Shown piece after piece: positions 52,201 to 60,295 of a DNA stretch of 64,000 nt (its first letter is position 1; every line of letters begins with the position of its first letter). This stretch comes from Diplonema papillatum. Taxonomy: Eukaryota > Euglenozoa > Diplonemea > Diplonemida > Diplonemidae. Made by a program: the position numbers and the translations under genes. The notes beneath the pieces were generated by a model. The model was not told where the DNA came from. It saw only the letters and a list, made by a program, of their open reading frames with translations, and ran no database searches. The DNA lies in NCBI GenBank assembly GCA_030068145.1, contig JAPJBO010000802.1, positions 40,964 through 104,963 on the forward strand. Reading direction: 5' to 3'.

Positions 52201-53368
52201 ACTGGGTTACGCAAAGAAGGTGGGCGCAAAAGCTTTACGACCCGCCGCGTATCACAAGATCCGCTGGCTTCCCAAGGTGTCTCGGCAGTGGGAGCGAGCT
52301 GCGCGCATGTGGCCAATATGGATGGGCCACATGACAAGTTGCCCCCAGCATTGGAAAAGCGCTGATGGGACGAGAGAGAAAGATGCTCTTAGAGAGACTA
52401 GAGCACTTGTCGTCCCCAAGCTTCAAAGCAAGCAGCGCCGAGCCTGGTTCAAGGGCAACTACCAGGTGGTTGATCTTCTTGGGCAGCTGAGCCGTCAACT
52501 GCAGGGATCAGATGTGGCACTTTTTGAAGCCGAAACACACACACGAACAGCGATGGCCCTGCTCGGAACTTGCAACACCCCCCTTGCTGCTGCAGCAAAG
52601 AAGGGACTTGCTGGGTTCGTAGGAGACATGCTGCCGAAAGAGAGTTGGGTTGCAGCTGTTTCTGCAGTGGCTGATTTCGAAGGCCTGAAAAAAAGTAAAG
52701 ATGACAGAGTCGAAGCCTTCAAAATGGTTGCTGCTGTTGGTCCGTATGATGCGGAATCTTTAACGGTTTTGGTTGAAGAGTGGAAAGGGTTCGTGGCCCT
52801 GCTCCGAGTCGGAGTTCTGCCAGAACAGGGGATGGCGGTACTGCGGGGGAACCAGTCAGAGGCGGTGGACGTGATCGCAACCGCCCTCACCCACTCGCGG
52901 TGTAGCAGCAACTGCATCGAGAGACTGTTCTCGGCCCTGTTGGATCGGGCGGGGATAAAGCGCACCTCGCTGAACGTTTCCACCTTGGAAAACGAGGCAT
53001 TGCTTGCGCAACGTCAGGACCTTCGCGTCAAGGAGAACATGAAATCGTTCCTGCTTCTCGGCATCTCCCTGTGGTACGCAGAAAAAAAAAGGCGTCCGCT
53101 CGGGGCCACCCGCCAACCAAAACCCCAAACGATCACAACCGCAATGTTAACGCTGCGGTCTGCCCCAGTCAGCACCGACTTTTGGAGTGCAATCCTGAAA
53201 CGGAAACGTGGTGACTCCGGCGAAACCCTTTCGGGCAGCGCCTCTGGAGGTAACGACTCTGAGAAGGATGACGAGGAGGAGACGTGTGAGGTCGAGGAGG
53301 TTGATGATTATTCCGATTCTTTCTCAGATGATGGGTCCTCTGGGGAAAGTGTGGTGTTCGACAGCTAA
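49280..53368 (+). CDS. hAT-like transposase with N-terminal tandem repeats and SAP motif (1362 aa)
   Basis: A single ATG-to-TAA frame. Residues about 7-260 are four copies (plus a diverged fifth) of a roughly 58-residue unit: 'SQLFATWDEFV...VVPHVVW', then 'WRAKWPTKEAVVEGLVVAFP'. A SAP-type DNA-binding helix pair follows near 380-410 (MNVAGLRQLCRERGQATGG). The catalytic half shows an RNase-H-like fold typical of hAT: 'VAVLDGTTLRAI' (about 826), 'GVSSDRGSNICGEGIG' (about 900), 'HCAVLQDSAHRLETL' (about 922). Near the C-terminus is the dimerisation/catalytic-Glu motif 'SNCIERLFSALLDRAG' (about 1210). The C-terminus is acidic. hAT proteins cut and paste their own DNA; the intact frame suggests recent or current activity. 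The repeat domain is unlike the usual N-terminal BED zinc finger, which I do not see. Confidence 0.88.
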   Translation: MSGQGQPMPASQLFETWDAFVLAAKEAVPHVVWCGANNKKLAKVWKAEWPTKEAVVEGLVVAFPGVALDTNPAASQLFATWDEFVAVARTVVPHVVWTAPSMKQLSTMWRAKWPTKEAVVEGLVVAFPDDTNPAASQLFATWDEFVAVARTVVPHVVWTAPSMKQLSTMWRAKWPTQEAAKEGMVVAFPPPAIVSVRDEASEQPVPTSRFFPSWNAFMSAARTLVPHVGWSADNTKTLSQVWKAKWPTKEAAEEGVIAAFSQPTTQSAQPPLDPVPGVDDQEARPMSWIEYLKHHTELAPSRFKGPEANLEKSSLAAVWRSDSSHIKLQSLEAALIAVCVATLVLGVSEHVLCEVLRDDIAEDDIGKEEETEADTEALPGYEKMNVAGLRQLCRERGQATGGNKKILIERAVQTQEEQEEPEPQPMSGLLVDHMWPFLLAMKNAFLQKLGWLTLSDRSKRTDAQQQHECAYVALYVSTRLSLNAAASVGAPSRETLKLFFGSYSRTAFSMTKKRHATIKLAFLKDWALPKLTTFEVQHFCVKYNEKRRAVHGKLLYVSFYRGGSVPIRRSACAFGDVMVCYVSESTNQIGHFFAIALLQGHQQQAAPVVKLVLNFADLFGRKGFVTANDEFLQDTSNGMVCSVCYEAVNYLKRGPIRLGETVACSIYQQNSWQTGTNGKRPTLVASFARHKGSELHRLSVRIVSRKKVIASSVVLASIVALSAISRTHILTHSAQLRRALEADGQISIPADLQAAMFNLHVPLFVQTIYGSSHLKAERQILADEVREIPLPKKYRRRQHLASMLPIWCRIVRVGLTEALENAIAIVAVLDGTTLRAIKDGDIYALTLRYFNKATLAVEESFIGLTEFLADEETNGKTLHRKLEEKLADVGVSMARITGVSSDRGSNICGEGIGFVGQIRANDSQHCAVLQDSAHRLETLISKVLTKNDTFVDTGETFDAIEAALRTSPKLWRKVLGYAKKVGAKALRPAAYHKIRWLPKVSRQWERAARMWPIWMGHMTSCPQHWKSADGTREKDALRETRALVVPKLQSKQRRAWFKGNYQVVDLLGQLSRQLQGSDVALFEAETHTRTAMALLGTCNTPLAAAAKKGLAGFVGDMLPKESWVAAVSAVADFEGLKKSKDDRVEAFKMVAAVGPYDAESLTVLVEEWKGFVALLRVGVLPEQGMAVLRGNQSEAVDVIATALTHSRCSSNCIERLFSALLDRAGIKRTSLNVSTLENEALLAQRQDLRVKENMKSFLLLGISLWYAEKKRRPLGATRQPKPQTITTAMLTLRSAPVSTDFWSAILKRKRGDSGETLSGSASGGNDSEKDDEEETCEVEEVDDYSDSFSDDGSSGESVVFDS
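49487..49805 (+). repeat. recent tandem duplication within the transposase gene
   Basis: Repeat units 2 and 3 of the protein share about 142 nt that read as identical (ACACGAACCCGGCAGCCTCG ... AAAGTGGCCTACA), whereas units 1 and 4 are diverged. This is a young in-frame expansion of the N-terminal array. Confidence 0.88.
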
Positions 53369-53825
53369 ATGACACAGTGTTGTCTCTTTTATTTTTGTGC
53401 AATCGTTGGCTTGTCAAATCGGGCACTTTTACTTTCATTGTTCTGAGATCATAGTCAGTCCCAAACAGGCAAATCTTCCCCTGCCGTTCCTGCCGTTCGC
53501 AAAAACAACGCGCAGTGGATTCGTTTTTTTTTGTTCCCACATCGTTCCTTTGGGATGTCGCCTGTTTCAAACTGCACGTTTTTCTGATGTTGAAAGTTGA
53601 ACGCACTGGGACCATGGCATGCATGCGACCCCATCAATCATCTGGGCGAAACCGTCCAACAAGTCAGCTCAGTCGGGCAGCTCAGTAGGCCAAACTAGTC
53701 CGGCCAAGCCAACCCAAGGAATCAACCAACCAGCCCGCGAAACCGCAAACCCAAACCCGCAAACCCCCAACTGCCCAGCCAACTAGCAGGTCCACAGTCC
53801 AAAGTGGGCGCACAGGGCCTATCTA
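53369..53825. other. 3' flank of the transposase gene
   Basis: The probable 3' UTR and internal non-coding part of the hAT element. A stretch of CCAA/CCCGCAAACCC-type short repeats occurs at 53660-53790. No other gene is visible. Confidence 0.5.
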
Positions 53826-53976
53826 TTAAGGTGGTTTCCACAGCGACCAAGAAAAAAAAAAATTTTTTGGCCCAAATCCTCCCAAAAAAGCACTCGAAAA
53901 AAAAAATTTTTGACCCACTTTTTCCACCATTTCACCTTAGAGAATTTAGCTAAGGTGGGTCCCACAGTAGGTCCAC
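53826..53976 (+). repeat. A/T-rich subterminal block, right copy
   Basis: A direct-orientation copy of 49026-49175. The central 90 bp, including GGCCCAAATCCTCCCAAAA and CCCACTTTTTCCACCATTTC, is nearly identical. Confidence 0.88.
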
Positions 53977-54127
53977 AGTGGGTTGCACCAGGAGGGGGGG
54001 GGGTACCCACCCCCACCCAGGGTTAGCAACTTCGTTTTGGGTCTCAGGCTTAGTATCAGCACTGACCCCCCCCCCCCTTCCAAATTTAGCAGACGTTGAC
54101 ATTGCCCGTTGCACCCCCCAATCCTTA

Positions 54128-54290
54128 CACGGTGGACCGGTCAAGGGCTGGTGCGGTCAATGACCGCACCACGCGGACCGCAATAATGTTGACCGGTACC
54201 TTGCGGTCCTTGACCGGTAGGGTACTGGTCATTGACCGCACCCATGCGGTCATTGACCGCAACATTGCGGTCAATAACCGGTACTTATGA
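54128..54290 (+). repeat. left TIR and GCGGTCATTGACCGC cluster
   Basis: The perfect 16-bp TIR is followed by about five imperfect copies of the palindromic word, interspersed with GACCGGT. These are likely transposase-binding sites, by analogy with subterminal repeats in other DNA transposons. Confidence 0.85.
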
Positions 54291-54399
54291 AAGTTTGCAA
54301 GGTAAAATAGGCAGCAAAGTGTACCCACGCAAGGCCTAATTCTCGAAGTACGCACTTACAACTATACGTACCCCCCCCCGTGTAAGTGGCTCACCGTTT

Positions 54400-55170
54400 T
54401 TACCCGTGAAAGCGTCTCAAACCGACCTCGCAGAGGAGAGAGACACTTTCACGGGCAGCTGACAGTTTTTTGATTGGCAACGAGCCTGGTGGTGTAGCTC
54501 TCTCAAACGATGCGACGGTGAGCCCGTGCGAAGAAAGACACGGGACGCCACGCACCTTTCCATCGTAACAGACGATGTAAAACCCAAGGTTGACTGTCGA
54601 CCTTTGCAAACTCTTCGATGCAACGAGTGCCTCCAGTCTCGCAAACAGTTGTGTACCGGCGTACACAAAAATTAGTGTGGCGTCCACTACTATGAGAACA
54701 GATGATTTCAACAGGAAGGCAGCCTTTGCAAATAGCACAATATCTCTTCAACGAGAGAAAGTGCGAACAAAGGCTGCGAGCGCACAAACAAAGGCAAGTT
54801 GTCGACAAAGATTCTACTTGTCGACAGCGGAGTCGCAAACTTTGCCGTCGTCAGCTCGGCAAAGAAGATGTGCTGCGGGACATCTCTACGGGGCCCACAT
54901 CGCCATGGAGTTTCTTCTGCTCTTCGTATTGTCTGACGAGAACTGCCCAGAAGAAAGGGAAAAGTAAGAACACGTCTTTGTAACTGATATCACTAGCGCA
55001 AGGGAATGTTGAGTGACTGCCTTAACCCGGGAAACGAGCTTGGGCGAGGTCACCTTCCATCCACCACAACGCCAGTGAGAAACTGCCTCACCGTAAGTAC
55101 AATCGAATCGAGCATCAGCGCCAATCATGGTCAGCGGATTGAGGGAACCGATTACTGACTCGGTTTCCAC
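54400..55170 (-). pseudogene. possible decayed ORF(s) inside the TIR element
   Basis: Two protein-like minus-strand stretches. Near 55170-54890 is 'NPLTMIGADARFDCTYGEA' then 'SHWRCGGWKVTSPKLVSRVK'. Near 54738-54400 is 'SVLIVVDATLIFVYAGTQLF' then 'VNLGFYIVCYDGKVRGV'. Both have Asp-containing strands like those of DDE enzymes, but nothing is diagnostic. A GGAAG|GTGACC donor-like site between them would allow splicing. They may be the element's transposase, broken or spliced. Confidence 0.3.
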
Positions 55171-55431
55171 ATGAGGGAAAAACGTTGCTCGCCACGTATC
55201 GTCAAAGCGACAAAGAGCACACCCGGAATGCTACCTGAAGCAGCAGAAGACAAGCAACATCAGAGACCCGCAACATCAACATTAAAGCCAGCGGTGAGGG
55301 TCAAGAAGACGGCACTGACGCGAGCGAAGAAGCGGACGAACTCTGCGTCGGAGCCGACAACAAAACGGCGTAGAAGAGCGCCCATCGAAGCGCGGCCATC
55401 GCCCAAGGGGGCTAAAGAGGCGAAAACATGA
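55171..55431 (+). CDS. basic 86-aa ORF (unrecognised)
   Basis: An ATG frame encoding a lysine/arginine-rich peptide with 'PEAAEDKQHQRPATST' and 'KKTALTRAKKRTNSASEPTT'. A similar string (PEAAEGERGPATSTS ... KTALS) occurs in the opposite orientation in the ORF at 56554-56111, so the two are parts of an internal inverted duplication. It resembles a nuclear, DNA-binding tail, but the function is unknown. Confidence 0.3.
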   Translation: MREKRCSPRIVKATKSTPGMLPEAAEDKQHQRPATSTLKPAVRVKKTALTRAKKRTNSASEPTTKRRRRAPIEARPSPKGAKEAKT

Positions 55432-56110
55432 CACATCACGTGCGAACCGGCGATGCAGATTATCGCTACAGATTCTTGCATGCTATCCCAAATCTCTTTT
55501 CGACTTTCGTGGTGCATCAACTCCCTGAGTGCAACTGTGAGAGCCCACCAGTCCCTGCGTGCCGGCATCGGACCACGCCTCCACGAGGGTGCAGCTTCGA
55601 GTCGAAGCCGACCCACCGGTTGTCCGATAGACGCCGGCTCACCCCCGCAGGAACGAAACGATATCGTCCCTCACGCGGACTAGCGACTCGGGTCACCATC
55701 CGCAAGCACTGGGCTCACCCTGCAGTGCAGTGTGCCCCATACCATCCACGCTCAAATTGCGGTCTCGACGACTTCCAGACGCCGCGCAGAGTCATTTGCG
55801 TCAAATCGACCGAGCAAAAGAGGAGGTGCGGCTTCTGCACCCACCCTTGCTTCAGCCGGTACCTCTTCGCTGCGAAGTCGAACTCGACTCCCAGGACAAC
55901 CGGCGTCGAGCTGGGCTCGAGGACAGACTTCTCGTCCTTGCTCGAGGACAGACTACTCGTCCTTGACCATCATGCGGGCACGCTGCAGGACCCGGTTGCG
56001 CACAGCGCGAAGCGCGCCCGGACAGGCAACGACGAGGGCCCAGTCGTCGTACCAGACTATCCTGTCGTCCCCGGCAACCTCCGTGATAACAAAATCAGAG
56101 TCCTGCGCAA
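55432..56110. other. interior of the TIR element
   Basis: An inverted repeat E copy at 55448-55490 (GATGCAGATTATCGCTACAG). The short direct repeat CGAGGACAGACT(T/A)CTCGTCCTTG is at 55918-55964. Long plus frames here have no protein-like features. Confidence 0.5.
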
Positions 56111-56554
56111 TCATAGAAAACGACCTGCCCAGGCGCCACCAATACAGAGCCACGCCCCCGTCGGGTCTCCTGGTCCGAAGCCCGAAGAAAGCGCCGTCTT
56201 CCCGACCTTCGCTGCTGAAGTCGATGTCGATGTTGCGGGTCCTCGCTCGCCTTCCGCTGCTTCCGGCAGAACGAGCACCACGCTCTCACGCTTCGCCTGT
56301 CTCGGCGCTGACGCGGGGCCCTCCGGCTCCGCTTTCCTCTTCTTCGTCGTTGATTCTTCTCCTCTCGCCACGGCCGCCCGGTGGTGCCCTTTCCTGCAGC
56401 AGTGCCCGCGTCTCCTACTCCTCAGGTCGGCGTGTTTCTTGCAGCTGTCGCACGTCGGCATCTCATGGTCGAGACATCGGTGGTGATGGTTGCGACAGCA
56501 TTCCGTTGTCGTCTTACATGTGGTGCACTGCGTCATCCGGTGCTCGGCACACAT
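56111..56554 (-). CDS. Cys/His-rich zinc-binding-like ORF (~147 aa)
   Basis: The N-terminal half has a dense metal-ligand pattern: MCAEHRMTQCTTCKTTTECC, then RNHHHRCLDHEMPTCDSCKK, then GHCCRKGHH. The spacing is consistent with one or two zinc sites of ring or B-box type. A basic linker (STTKKRKAEPEG) follows, then the PEAAEGERGPATSTS segment shared with 55171-55431. It lies inside the 4.3-kb TIR element and may be part of a longer, spliced or frameshifted mobile-element gene running in from 57.3 kb. Confidence 0.4.
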   Translation of the reverse strand: MCAEHRMTQCTTCKTTTECCRNHHHRCLDHEMPTCDSCKKHADLRSRRRGHCCRKGHHRAAVARGEESTTKKRKAEPEGPASAPRQAKRESVVLVLPEAAEGERGPATSTSTSAAKVGKTALSSGFGPGDPTGAWLCIGGAWAGRFL

Positions 56555-57300
56555 TTCCGCTCACCCCACTTTTCGTGTCGGGAAATCCCTTCCGGTACGA
56601 GCCACGGGTCTCCTCCGACAACGGCCGACTTCTTGCCCTTCTTCTTCTCCGTGGTGTCGTCGAAGGCCGTCCATCTCGCTGCACGCTCCGCCCTCTCTCT
56701 TCTGTACGTCGGGAAAAGGTCCATCCCCCACGCCTCGCCTTCAGCTGCGTCTCAAAGACCCCCATCGTCTCCTCGCCGCCGCGGAAAATTGGCCTCATCT
56801 CGTAGCCCGTTGGGCTCCCGGGCGTCGGCCGTCCTACTGGGAATTGGAAGAAATAGGACTTCAGGTCCCGAGCAGTTGTTGGTACTCGTGGCCCGGGAAA
56901 AGCAGGAGGTTCGGGCCCGAGATCCCATCGAGGTGCCGCAGCACGATGCGGACAGAGGAGCGGCAACGAGTCCGCACCGCCCCTTGCCACATCAAAGCCT
57001 GGGCGGCGGCCGTCGGCCAAGCTCCCCAGGCAGTGATCTGGTCTGCCAGGTTCTTCGGCGGCGACGGCACCGAGTCCAGAAAAATCTGAAAACTCGTTAA
57101 CACCGTCCGGGTGGCAGCTGAGTGATGGCCGCCGCCCAAGCTGCGCCATGTACTGCGCCATCTGCAGGGGGTCGTCGGTGTTCACCCCTGAGACCGATAA
57201 AGCTGTCCCCTTTGGCTCTGATCTTCACCCGTCGATGAAGATTCGGAGGACGAGAGCGTTGATGGGTTTGCGTTGACGACCAAAGTGAACTGGGTGCGGA
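56555..57300 (-). pseudogene. decayed mobile-element ORF, possibly reverse-transcriptase-like
   Basis: On the minus strand one frame reads SFQIFLDSVPSPPKNLADQI ... GPNLLLFPGHEYQQLLGT. A -1 shift then continues RDLKSYFFQFPVGRPTPG ... FRGGEETMGVFETQLKARR. 'DLKSYFFQFP' resembles the first catalytic-Asp motif of retroelement polymerases, but no YxDD box follows. The break between frames implies decay or splicing. Treat as a hint only. Confidence 0.28.
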
Positions 57301-58287
57301 TGAGCAGGACAAGAAAGAAAGGGTGCTGGGAAATACAAGCTCTGGGAGGCCTTTATCCTCTTCTGCCGCTCTCCCACAGACGAGTCGAGGAGTCGCCTCG
57401 CTCGCGGCTGAGAACGGATCTACCTGGAAAACAGTAGAAAGTGTGTTCTATGCCCGTCCCTGTCGGGCTCCTGGAGCGCTCCGGGGCTGAGCCCCGGGCA
57501 CCGACCAGCCCCGGGGCTCCCTGCTCCGAGAGCCACGGACAACAGGCCCAAGTGTCGAGGCATGGGCGTCGGGCCCTACGGTGGCGGTGGTCGCCTGTTG
57601 CTGATGGGCGACAATGGGCCTATGGGGTGCCCCTAAACATCATGGCGTCCGTGCTGGCGGAGAACAAAGCGGCGGCGTGTGTCCTCGACGACCCGCTCAA
57701 TGAAAGAGCGTGAGTAGGATGATGGCTGTCCTCAGGAGGAGTCGCCGGACCCACGGCGGGCGAAGCCGCCGGGCGTGAAGGAGTTCAGGACGATCTTCGA
57801 TGCCGTCCATGACCACGGCGCTGCTCCCCAGATTCTGGGCGAGTTTCTGGCGCTGCTTAGAACCTCGAGTATGCGGGCGTCCAGGGCGCACAAGGTTCTT
57901 GACGTATGAGGCCATAAATTTGATGCCTCCGCTCGCGCCCTGACTGCTTGGCACAGATCGGAGCGCGAGCGGCCAGGCGAGTCCTGGTCAAGACCGCGGC
58001 ACTCCAACGTCTACAACTTCGAAGCCATCTAAACTTTACACAGGTGCAGGTGTGACACCCGCAAAATGGACTGCACAGTTCACCCGGTGCTGGAGCACAC
58101 CGTGTGATTGTGACCTCAGAAATCCCACCAAAAAGCCCTGTATGTGACACCCAACATACCTTTTCTCCAGCCAGCGTTTCTGACCCCGAAACGCAGAAGC
58201 ACGTTTACCAGAAAAGAGAGAGACCGAGACCGTGTGAGTTTCAACCCAAAAAGGCAGGAATCCTTGTGGCTCACCACAGGATACGTT
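57301..58287. other. right interior of the TIR element
   Basis: GC-rich sequence without a recognisable gene. Short minus-strand frames near 57697-58150 share the composition of the preceding ORFs, but no motif is visible. Confidence 0.45.
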
Positions 58288-58455
58288 CAATGACCGCAAC
58301 CTTGCGGTCATTGACCGCAATGTTGCGGTCATTGACCGCAAGGGTGCGGTCATTGACCGCAAGGTATGCGGTCAATGACCGCATAACTTTCTCAGATGAC
58401 CGGTCAAAAACTGACCGGTCAAACATGCGGTCATGACCATGACCGGTCCACCGTG
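58288..58455 (-). repeat. right TIR and GCGGTCATTGACCGC cluster
   Basis: Five palindromic words in about 100 bp, then CTGACCGGTCAAACATGCGG and the 16-bp TIR. It mirrors the left end. Confidence 0.88.
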
Positions 58456-58504
58456 TAGTGCGCCCCCCCTCATAGGCTATTTTCACTGTGGAGGGGGGAG
58501 ACGC

Positions 58505-58640
58505 TACGGTGGGCGGTCAGAAAAAAAAAAATTTTTTTTTGCCCCAAATACCCCAAATACCACACTTCGGAAAATTTTTGTGGGCCCACTTTTGGCAGGG
58601 AATTTTGACCATTTCACCTTGGAGAATTTGACCACCCAGC
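58505..58640 (+). repeat. third, diverged copy of the A/T-rich subterminal block
   Basis: It keeps the order of the hAT-flanking blocks (GGGCGGTCAG, A-run/T-run, GCCCCAAATACC, CCACTTTTGGCAGG, CCATTTCACCTTGGAGAA) but with many differences. It lies just right of the TIR element. It may be the end of a related transposon into which the TIR element inserted. Confidence 0.7.
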
Positions 58641-58952
58641 CTCCAAGGCAACTGCACTGTAGAGGGGGGGGGTCTGGTTTATCCGGCCATCCGGCCAAAG
58701 TGGCTGATCCTTAACAAGAGCGCTGACACCCCCACCAGCCTGCCGATATAGAACAAGTGCGTGGGTTTGTAATGCACTGGCAAATGACGGCAGACTGGCG
58801 GGTTGACGAATGATCGGCGCAGAGCATCGGGACCAGCATGGTGCTGTTCGACGAGTACGGATGATGAGATTGGCTATCCGCGAAGCGGCTGGGTGCCGAG
58901 GATCATGACCAAGCAATCCTTCCGCAGGCCGCGTTGGTCCCGACGCCCGCCG
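58641..58952. other. short unassigned spacer
   Basis: Only unassigned sequence downstream of the stop codon of the small gene that follows on the minus strand. Confidence 0.5.
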
Positions 58953-59597
58953 TCAGTATGCAAACGACACATTGGCAGGGTTGTCAAGAATCTTGGCGAA
59001 GTTCACCGTTGGTTGATACTTGAAGCCCTCGGCGACGTCCAAGCGATAACAGTTGTACCCGGTCTTCGCCTCTTCGGAAGCAACGAGCCTCGGCTGGTTC
59101 TCGGCCAGAGCAGCTGGAGCCGCTAAATACCACCTCCCGCTGTTCACGCAGACGAAGTAGCACTGCGAAGAGAGCGTCAGTTCAGCGGGCACTCTCTTCC
59201 TCCAGACACCCGCGGGCGGCTTGGGAATGCGGAGCGGCGCATTTTCCGTCCATTCGGCGTGCGCTTGGCTGCTGGAGATCACCGTAACCATATCGGGCTC
59301 GGTCTGGAAGCGGAAGCCGTCGTCGTCGTCGACCCGGTGGCAGCACCACCCTCTTTTCATCTCGTCTTTCGCGTACTCGGGCACCGGCACTTCGGCACCG
59401 GGCGGCACCCGTCGCGGCGCGTAAATGCTTTTTCCATCGAGATACTTCACGTCCCTCCACACACTCGGTACACAGAGATACACCCTGCCATTGGTCCGCA
59501 CCACGACGTCGCCCTTCTCGATATCCCCCAGTATCCGGACTCGCTCACGACCGGACAGCCCGGTGCTCCAAACCCGGATGTCCAGCGCGCCTGGCAT
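58953..59597 (-). CDS. hypothetical intact 214-aa protein with two-fold internal repeat
   Basis: An ATG (59597) to TGA frame with GC-rich coding composition, like the three large genes and unlike the repeats. The two halves resemble each other: 'VWRDVKYLDGK ... RGWCCHRVDDDDGFRFQTEP' in the first and 'SGRWYLAAPAALAENQP ... TGYNCYRLDVAEGFKYQPTV' in the second. Each has a beta-rich, Trp-containing segment followed by G(W/Y)xCxR(V/L)D and GF(R/K)(F/Y)Q. No signal peptide or membrane helix is obvious. Function and family are unknown. It appears to be a single-exon gene, or a single exon of one. Confidence 0.65.
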   Translation of the reverse strand: MPGALDIRVWSTGLSGRERVRILGDIEKGDVVVRTNGRVYLCVPSVWRDVKYLDGKSIYAPRRVPPGAEVPVPEYAKDEMKRGWCCHRVDDDDGFRFQTEPDMVTVISSSQAHAEWTENAPLRIPKPPAGVWRKRVPAELTLSSQCYFVCVNSGRWYLAAPAALAENQPRLVASEEAKTGYNCYRLDVAEGFKYQPTVNFAKILDNPANVSFAY

Positions 59598-60174
59598 ATT
59601 CCTCTTCGCGCTATGGGAACGAGAGTTCTGCTTCCCGCCCGAAGCCCATCCCTCCCCCCGACAGACGAACTAGTCAAAATTCCACCCGTTATTAATATAC
59701 GTGGCGTACCAACATCCGAATCCCCAACGGGTTGCCGGGTAGAGTGCTGCTCCGATCCAGAACGTGATTGACTCGCTCTCGAGAGTAGCGTTCTTGCCTT
59801 ATGAATACCAGTCTCTTTCATTTGCCAGTCTTTTATTTTCATTTCATGCGTGGTTGACCATCATATTACCAACAGGAGAGGTAGTGATCCGTCCGTCCTC
59901 CTGGAGCTCAAGAGCTTCCAGGCATGACCCCTTTTCCCGAACTTGGGGGGAGAAGGCTTGCGCGTGTGTATGCGCGTGGAATCCAATGGTGGGCAACACC
60001 TGACGCGGAGCAGGGGCAAAAGACAGGCGCTTCGTTTTGTTTGTGCGTCACCGATCGGTTTTCCACTTGTACTTACCCTGTGTCATTTTCAAGTAAGGAA
60101 TTCTGATCAACCACCAAAACACCCTGTCTGCGTCTTTTTAGCCTGCACAATACAGTGAAGGGCAACCCGGCGCA
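59598..60174. other. unassigned spacer
   Basis: Upstream side of the small gene. I see no promoter motif or other gene. Confidence 0.5.
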
Positions 60175-60295
60175 TGCAAGAACGTGCTTGGAATGGGTAT
60201 GTGCTCAACACCGCACTGGTCCCGTCTGCGCCGTGTTTCGGTCCTTTAAGCCACGGACACATAAGGCGGACCATCATCAGCGCGGAACCTGAGTC
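60175..60295 (+). repeat. repeat G
   Basis: Reads as identical over nearly its whole length to 20880-20998 (GCAAGAACGTGCTTGGAATG ... GGACCATCATCAGCGCGGAA), implying recent spread. Confidence 0.92.

Larger units (their letters stand above)
48879..54075 (+). mobile_element. hAT-superfamily DNA transposon (autonomous candidate)
   Basis: An intact transposase gene is bracketed by two kinds of matching sequence. Imperfect inverted ends: AGTGCTGATGCTAAGG ... GTGGGTGGGTACCCCCC at 48890-48955, against the reverse complement of GGGTACCCACCCCCACCC ... TATCAGCACTGAC at 54000-54066. Inside these, a roughly 150-bp A/T-rich block is present in direct orientation (49026-49175 and 53826-53976; shared words TTGGCCCAAATCCTCCCAAA and CCACCATTTCACCTTAGAG). 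A C-run of about 30 bases lies at 48962-48991. I could not define the exact termini or an 8-bp target duplication. Confidence 0.6.
54128..58455. mobile_element. 4.33-kb TIR transposon with palindromic subterminal repeats
   Basis: The first 16 bp, CACGGTGGACCGGTCA (54128-54143), are the exact reverse complement of the last 16 bp (58440-58455). Both ends are flanked by TA (54126-54127 and 58456-58457). Inside each end are several copies of the palindrome GCGGTCATTGACCGC and its variants (54152-54290 and 58288-58435), plus GACCGGT words. The interior is GC-rich with decayed protein-like frames. The TA duplication is compatible with Tc1/mariner-like or other TA-targeting elements, but I recognise no transposase with confidence. 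Confidence 0.82.
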
